Shown here in pieces: positions 45,978 through 55,839 of a stretch of DNA of 64,000 bases; the first letter of the stretch is position 1; the number at the start of each line of letters is the position of its first letter. The stretch is from contig JANBPK010000809.1 of the NCBI GenBank assembly GCA_027579435.1, positions 336,736 to 400,735 of the forward strand, written 5' to 3'. The notes beneath the pieces are model-generated. The model had not been told where the DNA came from, ran no database searches, and was given only the letters and a program-made list of their open reading frames with translations. This DNA comes from Candolleomyces eurysporus (taxonomy: Eukaryota; Basidiomycota; Agaricomycetes; Agaricales; Psathyrellaceae). A program made the position numbers and the translations under genes.

Positions 45978-47910
45978 CGCTGCGAGTGCGATTGTGTCAC
46001 GCCCCTCTTCAAGTACCAACAGCTGTGAGAAGAAGAATCCCGGAATGAATTACTCGTCTTCCAACGCTGTGCCGGGATGCGATTAGTGAGACTCTTATCA
46101 GGCGCAGACAGATACTTACCAACAGACTACGACCTCTGCGTAGATCTCAGCGCTAGCCGAATTTGGTTCGCTTTGAGCTACGATCTAGTGCCATCTCAGG
46201 GGATTTCCGTCTCTTCGTTTTCGATGATTCTGATGAAGATTGGCATTGGTCAAATAATCTCTCCTCGCTGTTCCTTTCCAAAAAGGATAACGATCGATGA
46301 CGACGGAGCTTGACCCAGGCTATAGTCAAAGTCCGGAGCAAGTACATCGGGCGTAGCTCGAGTGTAGACTATGTGGAGCCTCCATTTACCAAACATGTCG
46401 AGATATATCTACAAGAACATGCCGAGTGTTCATTCAATATTTTCATTTCACTCGATACAGCTGGACTTCTCAGGCAGGGATGACTCTGGGCTTGTCGAAT
46501 TGAATTCGTCTGCACGCGATGACACCTAGGCTTGACAGGTACGTGCGCAGCTCGATCACAATGTTGGTAAATACTCGATTCAACAATTCATTCGTACATA
46601 CAGCCTCTCAACGATCGGAGTCGTCCATGTTCGATTGCACGTCATATTATGCGTTTCCCAATCTCCGACTGTACTCAATAGCCTTGGTCGAATGAGTCCA
46701 CACAGCCTCTTCAAATGCTGACCATTTCTGTTACGGGCATTTCATTTCGGATCCTGGATGCAATCGTGCATGCCTTGAGGCCTCCGTTGCTTCCCCGGGG
46801 CAATGTTATATTCGAATATCCCCTTTCGACGGTAGCACAATCCCGGTACTTGGGCTCGAGGCCCGTAGATTCCTACAGCCAGTCTCCTCTACAGTCCGGC
46901 CATTGGAAGATCGGTTTTTTCTAGTTGTTTCCCGGACTTATCACGCATTTGATTTTAACAAACGATGAAGCCATGCTGTCGTGCGAATTATGCCGCTTCT
47001 GTTTTCATGTTTCATTTCTCAGAAAAATATGGATTCTGATTCAAATCACCAGGGTAGGTCGAGCTGAGAGCATAACATTTCGCCCGAGTCTCATGGCAGA
47101 TGCGCGTTTTCTTGGGCAAGAACATTCCGCTTTTGCAAGTCGTTGCTGCAATGCTGCCGAAATTGACACTAAACCGCTCGGCAATCAGGCCCGCGTCCGT
47201 GCACGCAGTGTGCTTCAGAAGCTATTGCTCGAACAAATCCTATCGTCCTTCATTACATCTATCCCTTTCATCCCTCACCATGGGCAACATGGTCTCTGGC
47301 GTTCATCGCGTGTTCACTCTGGGTAGCATTCCGATCTACATCATTCGGAGCTCTGCCCCACAGCCATCCTCAGGGACCTATGCCACAGGATGACACGAAT
47401 TCCCGAAGAAGATGCTCCTACCTCTCGTATCAAAAGGATGCCAGCTCCCAAAGCGGATTGACACACGGCTGAGCCTGTGACGTTCTTCCCGTCTCCATTA
47501 GTCGCTCCAGGTAAATCTGTAATTACGGAGTGTCATTGTTTCCGTCAAACTTGCCTTGCCCGCAGGCTCTGCATAAACGTTGGCTGCAACTTGGCTCATA
47601 AGGCATTAAATAAATTCCCAGTGATTCAACGAGTGCTAACGCTAATGTATCAAGCTAAATGAGAAACTCTCCACATCGACGCCCCTCCGGTCAAGCTCTT
47701 GAACAACATCCATTTTGAACTGATACGGCTTGAGGAGAGCGGGAACTAGAACCCTCCTTCCACTTCGTGGAGTCGGGGATGTTGGACGGACTGCATCACA
47801 GCCACATGACCTCCGAAACGGCCAAATCGGTCTCCCGTTCGCCTGCTGTCGCCAGATTTGCCTCACGCGGGAAGGATGTATCGGATAAAATAAAAAAAGG
47901 GCGATATACA
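45978..47910. other. Gene-poor interval before the accessory region
   Basis: No gene is supported across nearly 2 kb. Open frames are short, on both strands, and lack family character. One minus-strand frame at 47642-47866 (RRVLVPALLKPYQFKMDVVQ) is mildly protein-like. It marks the change from the housekeeping region to the repeat-rich region. Confidence 0.4.
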
Positions 47911-48183
47911 GTCATTACAGCTGTCGAGGAAACGATAGACCAAATTCTATTTTCCCCTGCTTTGATATCTGTTTGGTGGCGTACCCAACCAAATGCTCAA
48001 ATGGGGCTGAATGTCAGCATCGAGACCTTCCAAATTACTGAGGATGAGCAAAGTGTCGGTTGGAATTGGGAGGGCACAGCCAGTTTGGCATGATCCATTA
48101 TTTTGTGATGCTCCAAAAGTAAAATATCAAAAGCAAAATGAAGCGGAATATGGTCTATCGTTTCCTCAACAGCTGTAATTACA
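47911..48183. repeat. Inverted repeat with about 150-base spacer
   Basis: The left arm (about 47911-47969) contains ATTACAGCTGTCGAGGAAAC and GATAGACC. The right arm (about 48123-48183) contains its reverse complement with a few changes (GTTTCCTCAACAGCTGTAAT). The arms are about 58 bases at roughly 80 percent identity. No target duplication or transposase is evident. A transcript would fold into a long hairpin. It lies just upstream of the first TPR-CHAT gene. Confidence 0.75.
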
Positions 48184-48707
48184 AGTGCTGTCGGATGAAT
48201 CTTCATCTTCGTTCTACAGCAACGGGAGGCAGGCCGACAGTGAAGGCGAGAAAATAAGTGCACGACCCGACAACTCGGAAATTAAATTCAGTGTGATGCA
48301 ATTCAGTGCAACAAATTAGTGTCACCGCAGCTTCACTGGATCTAGGTGCCGAAAATGTTACTGCGTGTGCTGAGAAAGAACTCTAATGCAAGTGTGGGTT
48401 GAATTCAGTGGGGCCTATCCCGGGAGTTCCTGCCCCTCCTAGGTTGCACGCGCGAGCCTGAGATGCAAGCCCCGCTGATTTGTGAGAAAAATTGGGTCCT
48501 GTGTGGCTTGTGCGTACAAGGTTTATTCTCTCCCCGTCGTCTCCGAGTTACATTGTTGTAAATTATAAATGAAACAAACAAGTATGCTGTATAATCATGT
48601 GCAACACGAGCACATTCCAGTACGATATGAATCTTCATTGACGGTCCTCGCAGGGATTCTGCGCAAACGGTGTGCAGCGCATGAGCGCCTTGCTTGCTAT
48701 CTCCCTG

Positions 48708-48715
48708 TATAAAAG
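48708..48715 (+). promoter_or_regulatory. TATA box of TPR-CHAT copy 1
   Basis: TATAAAAG lies 84 bases before the ATGATG at 48792. The surrounding sequence (TTGCTTGCTATCTCCCTGTA) is nearly unchanged upstream of copy 2 at 62336-62343. Conservation between paralogues supports a real core promoter. Confidence 0.65.
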
Positions 48716-49412
48716 TGTCAGCTCGCTCGCCATTCACACTTTTCACCAACCAAATCCCATTCTGCCTCAGTTCACGACCGCCAGCTAAACCATGATGGAT
48801 GAAGATAGGTATGTTTGCACCGTCTACCAAAGGGACCCGACACTGAGTATACCCTCCCTAACTCCGTTTAACAATCCATGCGGCAAAAGGTAAGTGTTGC
48901 GTCTTTAGGAAATGACACCGTCGTAACATTGCTCTTCAAGTCAATTATATTGGACAGGTATGAACAATCCTTCGGTGACTCTATGTTGCAGTTTTTACCT
49001 CTGTGGCCCTTCTAGATGCTTTTCTCAAGCAGATAGCTGATGTCACCGATGCTGATTCTAACTATTCGAAAATAACCGAACTTGTGATATTTGGTCTCGC
49101 AGATGAGCCAGATGGAAAATGCTTTCCACTTGTTACAGCGTCCCCGGAGCAATGGAAAGTCGAGCGTTCCATAAAGCTGTGAGTGATCATTGATTGATTT
49201 CAAACGCACAATAGGAACTCATGGCAGTTGTAAACCCCAAAAGCGCGGAAGGAATTGGAATCATCGCCAAGTCCGAGGAGGGCTGGGACATGGGGCTCGC
49301 GCATTTGGACTGCATTAATGTGCAAAATGGATCGAATGGCACAGAATTCGGTACGAGCGCTGATGGTTTCAAGGCCACAGCACTGGCACTTATCAGGGGA
49401 AATCACAGGTCA

Positions 49413-49565
49413 TACTATCATTGACCAGAGGTTCGTAAATGATCAGAGGTTCGTAAATGTCACCTGTTAGGCTCGTAAATGTCATCGGTTAACCCCTAAA
49501 GTGGGGGTTAACAGGTGACATTTACGAACCTCTGATCATTTACGAACCTCTGGTCGATGATAGTA
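49413..49565. mobile_element. MITE with long terminal inverted repeats and TA target duplication
   Basis: The element is 49415-49563, 149 bases. Its ends are 55-base inverted repeats (49415-49469 and 49509-49563) with one mismatch, starting CTATCATTGACCAGAGGTTC. TA stands on both sides (49413-49414 and 49564-49565). The related gene at 63040 has the empty site (GTCATATCCGGGATATGG) with one TA. The arms contain direct repeats of GAGGTTCGTAAATG, and the centre holds an inner palindrome (GTTAACCCC...GGGGGTTAAC). There is no coding capacity. The TA duplication points to Tc1/mariner-type mobilisation. Confidence 0.92.
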
Positions 49566-49869
49566 CCCGGGATATGGAAAGATGCGATCAGCGGCCGAAC
49601 TTGACAATATCGTGGGAGATGTACGAAATACGATTCGAGCCTACGACGAGGGCGGAGGGTGAGTAATTATACCGAGTGGAACAGGGAGGAACTTTATTCA
49701 TGAGATACATCCAGATACGCTGACCTTGCTGAGCAACATTAAGGCCAGGCGCAGGCAGGTCTTTGGGCCGCCTATCTCCATCTCCGCTCTCTGGCAGGCA
49801 GTTGAACCACCCGAGGGAGCAGACCTCCTTAGATCGCTCAATTACCTTGGAGCCTTTTTCAAATGGGGC

Positions 49870-50535
49870 TTTGGACGTACAGGTTCCCTTTTGGACATCG
49901 GTGAAAGGATTTCAGCAACATGAAGAGCAGTTGAACTCACGACAGCTGGTCACCCAGACCTCCCTGTCAGGCTGAGAAACCTCGGACACTCGTTTACAGA
50001 TCGCTTTGAGCACGCCGGAGCCGACATTGCTAAATCAATTTCAGTCAGGCGACGCCCAGTCGAGCTAATTCCTGCTGGTGATCCAGGTTTCCCTGGCACG
50101 CTCAGCAACCTGGGAAACTCTCTGTTGAGACACTTCGAGCGCACCAGAGCCGTCTCTGACATTACTGAATCAATTTCAATGGTCCGACAAGCAGTTGAGC
50201 TGACTCCTGCTGGCCATCCAGATCTCCCTGACAGGCTCAACAATCTAGGACACTCACTCTTGAGAGGCTTCGANCGCACCGGAGCCCTNTTCGANATTGC
50301 TGAATCCATTTCAGTCAATCGGCGAGCAGTCGAGTTGACCCCTGATGATCATCCAGATCTCTCTTCCATGCTCAGCAGCCTGGGAAGGTCGCTCTCAAGA
50401 CGCTTCGAGCGCACCGGAGACCTCTGCGATATCGCCGAATCAATTTCAGTCAAACAACGAGCAGTCAAGCTGACTCCTGCTGGCCATCCAGACCTCCCTG
50501 GCAGCAGACTCACCAGCCTGGGAAGCTCATTCAGG
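49870..50535 (+). repeat. 135-base tandem repeats encoding TPR-like units (copy 1)
   Basis: Starts of the unit (TTC/TTT-GA-CG) fall at 49870, 50005, 50134, 50269 and 50404. The spacing is 135 bases except for one unit that is six bases short. Each unit encodes 45 residues. The high DNA-level similarity implies recent unit duplication or conversion. Three N characters fall in the fourth unit. Confidence 0.8.
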
Positions 50536-52410
50536 CATCGCTCAGTCCTGGCATCCAGTATTAATGACCTAAGCCTAAGCATCGCCCTTCACATGTCTGC
50601 AGCAACCTGTGGTTTCGGCCCCCCATCACAGAGGTTGCGAGCAGCCAGAAACTGGGCTCACCTGTCCTACATACTTCATCCGCATTTGCCACAGACCCTC
50701 ACTGCCTTCGATACGGCCATATGGCTCATGTCCCTGGTCGCAAGTCTTGATTACACTGTGCAACATCGTCACACGCTACCCCGGAATATTGCTGACTTAC
50801 CTTGCGAGGCTGCCGCCAGGGGGTGTTCACTTGGGAAATTTGACAAAGTCTTGGAGTGGCTCGAACAAGGTCGCTGCCTCGTTTGGACCCAGTTGAGCAA
50901 CCTGCGGACGCTGCTTGTTGATCTTCGCGCACACGATGCAAGCCTCGCACAACGTTTTTTGGATGTTTCGAGGCGACTGGAAGATTCCGGTTCGCGCCAG
51001 GGCTCCCATATGCATATTGACATGTCCATGTCAGAAAAGATCTCAGTAGAGGATGAAGCACGAGTCCATTTGGAGCTTGCAAATGAGTGGGAGAGCTTGT
51101 CAGCACCGTGAGGAATACTGTCTCAGGCTTTGAGAACTTCCTCCAGCCATCCCCATGTTCCATCCTACGTCAACATCTCCCAGACTCCGGACCTATCGTT
51201 GTCCTCAATGTTCACGAAGCCCGCTGTGATGCCATTGCGCTTCTAGCTCGACTGGACGAGCCTTTCCATATCCCATTACACAGTTTCTCACAGAACAAGG
51301 CTGTCACATACTCCAATGCTCTAACGGCCCACTTACAACTCAAAGAGTTGCGTATGCGTAGGGTCCATGCAGACACAGACAAAGAAGAGGATGAAGACAA
51401 TGGGCCAACAGAAAGAACTATACGGCCAAGCATAGATAAGAAACTGCGGAACCACATTGTTCGCAACATTCTGGAGAGTCTATGGAAAGAGGTAGTAAAG
51501 CCAATATTAGATGCCCTGGGATTCTCAGTGAGTGAATTTAATCCGATGGTGGGTCCAATTCTGATCCCTGTGACAGAGGCTACAATCATCATCCGAAACG
51601 ACACTCCCAAGGATTTGGTGGTGCCCCACGGGCCCTATGTCTTTCCTGCCTCTTCACGCAGCTGGGATATACGGAGGCGATAATTTTGACAGCATACTCA
51701 ATTACGCTGTCTCATCATACACGCCATCCATCACTCTCCTCACCGATCGAGTCAAGAATAATCACCAGATTGATCAGAATGTCTCTGGCTTATTCTTAAC
51801 AAGCCAACCGAATGCACCGGGCCTTTCTCCAATCCCTGGAGTCACAAAAGAGGTTAGGTCGATCCACAAGCAGGCCGTTGAGCATGGGGTGCGAGCACTA
51901 AACTTCGCAGGGAGCGATGTTACAGTTGACACGGCCCTTCAGCACATGGAAGACTTCAGCTGCATCCACCTCGCTTGCCATGCATCCCAAGATCAAAACG
52001 AGCCCCTTCAAAGTCGATTCCAGTTCCATAGCGGTTCCCTGGATCTTTCAATGATCATTCGGAAGAATCTCAAGAACACCGATCTCGCTTTCCTATCAGC
52101 ATGTCAAACCAGCACCGGCGAGGAAAAGCTTTCCGAGGAAGTGGTTCATCTGGCCGCTGGGATGCTTGTGGCTGGGTATCGTAGAGTGGTAGCCACGATG
52201 TGGGCTATTAATGATAAGTATGCGCCAGAGTTTGCAAGTGACTTCTACGGTTACCTCTTGGCCCGGCGAGTCGAAGGTGACGGCAGCGGATTTGACGGAT
52301 CAGACTCTGCATATGCCCTGCATCACGCCATACAACAGCTGAGGGAGAGACTTGATTTTTCCGAACAGTCTTTGCTTACTTGGATCCCTTATGTACATTT
52401 CGGTTTCTGA

Positions 52411-53640
52411 TTTATCTATCGTTCACAGCGTCGTTTATTCTCATGCTCCATCTCATTTTGTTTCCGTAACCATGTTGAAACCATCGTTCTCCGTTCCCGT
52501 GTTTACACTCATACGCGTGCCTATTCGTCCTGCCTGTGTGTACATTTTCTCTCTATATTCGTTTACCAACTATAGCTATTACCCTTTACACAATTTGGCG
52601 GGAAAAAAGTAACTTTGAGCGGTCCACGATATCGATTCAAGGAGCATCCGTTAAGATGTACTAGTCACATAAAAACCAAGACTTGTGAATGCCTTCATGA
52701 TGCCTCACAAAATTAGCCTCCACATCGCCTATCGGGGGCGCGTAACCTCAAATCCACATCACCAACTACCCATTCTCATTTCTATCTGTCCGTCCAATGA
52801 CCTTCTCACCGTCATCCCCAAATTCACGCGCCACCAAGTATGTCGTTGATAGCAGATGAAACAGGTGAATTCCCAATCTATCCTCGTAAGAGTCCTACTA
52901 TCTCCAAATGCGACTATCACCCCCATTGCTCTGGTTTGCCTGCACTGTGAGCTGAGGGGCTGTGCGGCGTCCTGGCACTGGTACGTCCACTCCAGTTATT
53001 GCAGCTCAGCCAAAGTTGGTATCGACGTGGAAGTTGTCAGAAACGATGAGCTCGACGAAGAGGCCCTCGAGGTAGACGAGGGAGTAGAAGCTCGTGTGAG
53101 GCTGGAGCTGGCAGATGCAAGCGTGAGAGTCGATGTGGTCGAAGCGCTTGGTAGGGTGGTCATAGGAGATGTGGATGAAGAGAACGTGGGATTTGACAAA
53201 ACATATTTTGAGCTAGATCCGATCGAGCATCTTTGCATGATGACTTACAGCTGGGAATTTTATCCAATCGTCGACCACGCATCGAGGTATTCGGGACGTG
53301 AGTTGATATTGAGGAACTCCCGCTACGACTATGTCTGGTGCTCCGGTCGTCACTCGACAGGGATGACGATCTGGAGAATAAACCTGCGAACGACGCCTTG
53401 ACTGTTAGCAGACAGAGAGCTGCTTCTGGACCAGAGATACAGCAAGGAATGGAGGTCAACAAGGAATTGCGATTGCAAACGACCATACATGATCGATTCC
53501 GTCACCCATGGGATGCTTGATGGTCGACCAGTACCAAGACATCAAGTCCATAGGCATTGGCTAAAGAAAAACAGTATGGCATTCAGCAACACTAGAGGAT
53601 GAAAGAAGACAGAGAAATGTACGCGTAACCACGCCTTGCC
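52411..53640. other. Region downstream of TPR-CHAT copy 1, no clear gene
   Basis: The start of this stretch resembles the 3' flank of the CHAT fragment near 55501 (TTTATCTATCGTTC versus TTATGCATCGTTC). Minus-strand frames at about 52996-53486 are Ser/Thr-rich (STSRASSSSSSFLTTSTSIP), and the plus strand over the same bases reads an acidic frame. Neither shows family features, and the composition may be a strand shadow. Confidence 0.3.
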
Positions 53641-54396
53641 AACCGAATCCCTCTAACGCACTTGTGCCGATCCCAACCAGGCGCCACACGGCACCACCAC
53701 ACCCAGCTCCGTCAGTGCTGCCGTCGCAAGCAAGACGGCCCCTTGCGGCATGAGATCGGTGTTGAGCCAGAAGATCGGTGTCTTGACTATCCAGCTGGCC
53801 GCTCCATGCCCGAACTCGACGTCGCAGGGGATACAGGTGAGGCGAATAAGGATAGCGATAGTTTCTCCCGTCCTCTTGCGTCTGCCTTTTTTCAGGTGCG
53901 AGCCACGGGACTGGTACAGAGTGGTGGAAGGACAAGCATGCGGCCAAGGCAATGACGATTGGCTGGGAGGGCGTGAGGAGGGTATGAGTCATGTGAAAGG
54001 TGTTGAGCTACGCAGACTTATAAATAACAAGAATGAGTGGTGAAAGGGATATGACGCACCGCAAACATCCCATCTCACGCCTCCTTCAGCTCGAGCCGTA
54101 AAGAACGTCCCTCCGGTCCCCAACTCTACTCGCTAGGGTCGAGAGTAGAGTCCTCGAAGGATCGTCGAACCGTCGTGGGGAGCATTTAGAAGAAAAATTC
54201 AAATGCACAGCAGTGCGAGTTCCGAGCCTGGCTGAAGTCATGAATTAGTGTCTCTGAGTCGGGGCAACCAAACGGCACATAAACAGGGTTCAACTCACGA
54301 TTTGATGAGCTCTTCGTCGCTAAAACTTCCATTCTCCAAAGGATTGCCGTGACTGTCCGGGCGGCCATGTTCTCAGAGGGGAGAGAGGAGATGGAG
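53641..54396 (-). pseudogene. Unit 1 of an unrecognised family, partial
   Basis: This minus-strand segment is related to two others at 57.5-58.5 and 61.2-61.7 kb. The shared part reads about TGETIAILIRLTCIPCDVEF, GHGAASWIVKTPIFWLNTDL and GAVLLATAALTELGVVVPCG. A start-like ATG at about 54366-54368 reads MAARTVTAILWRMEVLATKS. Two short hydrophobic stretches suggest membrane association. I do not recognise the family. The upstream and downstream parts seen in the other units are missing here, so this is probably a truncated copy. It sits between CHAT copy 1 and the CHAT fragment. Confidence 0.4.
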
Positions 54397-54639
54397 GGTC
54401 AAAGCAAGACAACGAGGTCGATTGATGTTCATCGCACCAGCTTCTCAATTTGGATGAGTCGGCATTCGGCCGACGAACTTATTCTTCCCGATGATCATGG
54501 ACGATTTCCAACGCAGTGCTGGTATTGAGCCAACGAGGCAACGGGCATGCGTATCACTAGGTAAACGTCAAGTCATTGAACTGGCTATTCCTGTCGCACA
54601 AATCGGAAATCCCGCACAAGCCCCCATTTCAGCCGGTGG

Positions 54640-55500
54640 TTCGAACGAGCGCCGATATAATTGGCTCTCTTCATTTGGAAATCTGCGAAACAAATTGTCA
54701 TTCCCGTTCTACAGCACCGGCAGGCTACGATCATGGTGACAGGGAGAATGAAATAGCCACGCCTCAACATCACAAGAATTAAAGTTGGTGCGATGCAGGT
54801 TAGTGCTGCCAACTAGCGTCCAAGGTGTAATAACCCAACATAGTGACTTGAGGAGGAAACTACAACTTGACAGATTCGCTGGGTCAAGCTGTTGAGGCCG
54901 TTCCTGTGTGTGTCGGTGACACTGCAATTGAAGTAGCGGAATCCATGCAGCACCAACCTGATATACAGCTCCTGTCAGTTACATCTCTGAATAACCTCGG
55001 GCTCCGCGGTAGGCGTGCGTAGCCATGAGCCTCTCCTTTGTCTTGAGCACATGGAAAGGTTCAGTAGTATCCACCTGGCCTGCCATGCATTGCAAGATAA
55101 AAACAAGCCACTTCAAAGTCGATTCCGATTTCATGACGGTCCCCTGGAGCTCTCAACGATCATTCGAAAGAATCTCAAGAACGCCGATCTCGCTTTCCTC
55201 TCAGCTTGTCAAACTAGCACTGGCAAGGAAGAGCTTTCCAAGGAAGTGGTTCATCTGGCTGCTGTGATGCTTGCGGCCGGATACCGTTGAGTGGTAGCTA
55301 CGATGTGGGCTATTGGAGATAACCATGCGCCAGACGTTGCGACAGACTTGGCCCAGCGAGTCCAAGCTGACGGCAGCGGATTTGACGGATCGAAGTCTGC
55401 CTACGCCCTGCATCATGCCACACAGCAGCTAAGGCAGAGACTTGATAATTCCGATAAGTCTTTACTTGCTTGGATCCCACATGTACATTTCAGTTTCTGA
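54640..55500 (+). pseudogene. TPR-CHAT fragment with nonsense codon
   Basis: The 3' part of a CHAT gene. From about 55048 it reads HMERFSSIHLACHALQDKNK, SRFRFHDGPLELSTIIRKNL and ADLAFLSACQTSTGKEELSK, then meets TGA at 55288-55290, where copy 1 has AGA. The frame continues VVATMWAIGDNHAPDVATDL and ends IPHVHFSF at 55500. Four residues of the FYGYLLA stretch are lost. Upstream, about 54880-55000, a decayed repeat remnant ends VTSLNNLGL. About 54700-54800 resembles the block upstream of the other CHAT copies (CTACAGCACCGG, ATTAAAGTTGGTGCGATGCA). Most of the TPR region and the N-terminal domain are missing. Confidence 0.85.
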
Positions 55501-55839
55501 CTTATGCATCGTTCGCCCTGTCATTTACCTTCAAGTTCATCCTCTATTTTATTTTGTTCTCGTAATAGTAGTTAAACTATCGCTCTCGGTTCTCAGTCCT
55601 TTGACTTATACACGTAGCTATTTACATCCCGTCTGTGTCCATGTTTCCTCTCTGTATTTATTTACTAGCTCTCTGTGTGTTCTCCACGCAGTACGTTATG
55701 CCTCGTTCTATTACCTTTCGACACAAATTGACTATCGTAGCAAAGCATTGGGTGGGAGTAAGAATTGCTTCGCGCTGTCCACGATATCAACGCACCGAGC
55801 GAATGAAGATGTACGAATGAATCATCGATTGAATTAGAA

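Larger units (their letters stand above)
48792..52410 (+). pseudogene. TPR-CHAT protease-like gene, copy 1, damaged
   Basis: CHAT is a caspase-like peptidase domain, here behind tetratricopeptide-like repeats. A 17-base first exon (MMDEDR) and tiny second and third exons lead to an N-terminal beta-rich domain (ITELVIFGLADEPDGKCFPL, VVNPKSAEGIGIIAKSEEGW) that may be C2-like. Repeats of 135 bases (45 residues) run about 49870-50530 around FERTxALxDIAESIS and AVELTPAGHPDLPxRLNNLG. The CHAT domain has WCPTGPMSFLPLHAAGIYGG, catalytic His in CIHLACHAS (51979-51981) and Cys in FLSACQTSTG (52102-52104), and ends IPYVHFGF. Damage: a 149-base MITE in an N-terminal exon, TGA at 49921-49923 in a repeat, an apparent one-base loss near 51096, and Ns in repeat four. 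Unusual introns could hide some of it, but a pseudogene is likelier. Confidence 0.75.

Noticed and set aside
52856..53401. Long plus-strand acidic frame as a gene
   Set aside because: The complementary frame is Ser/Thr-rich, the composition mirrors it, and there is no family motif or clear splice structure, so it is probably a low-complexity shadow.
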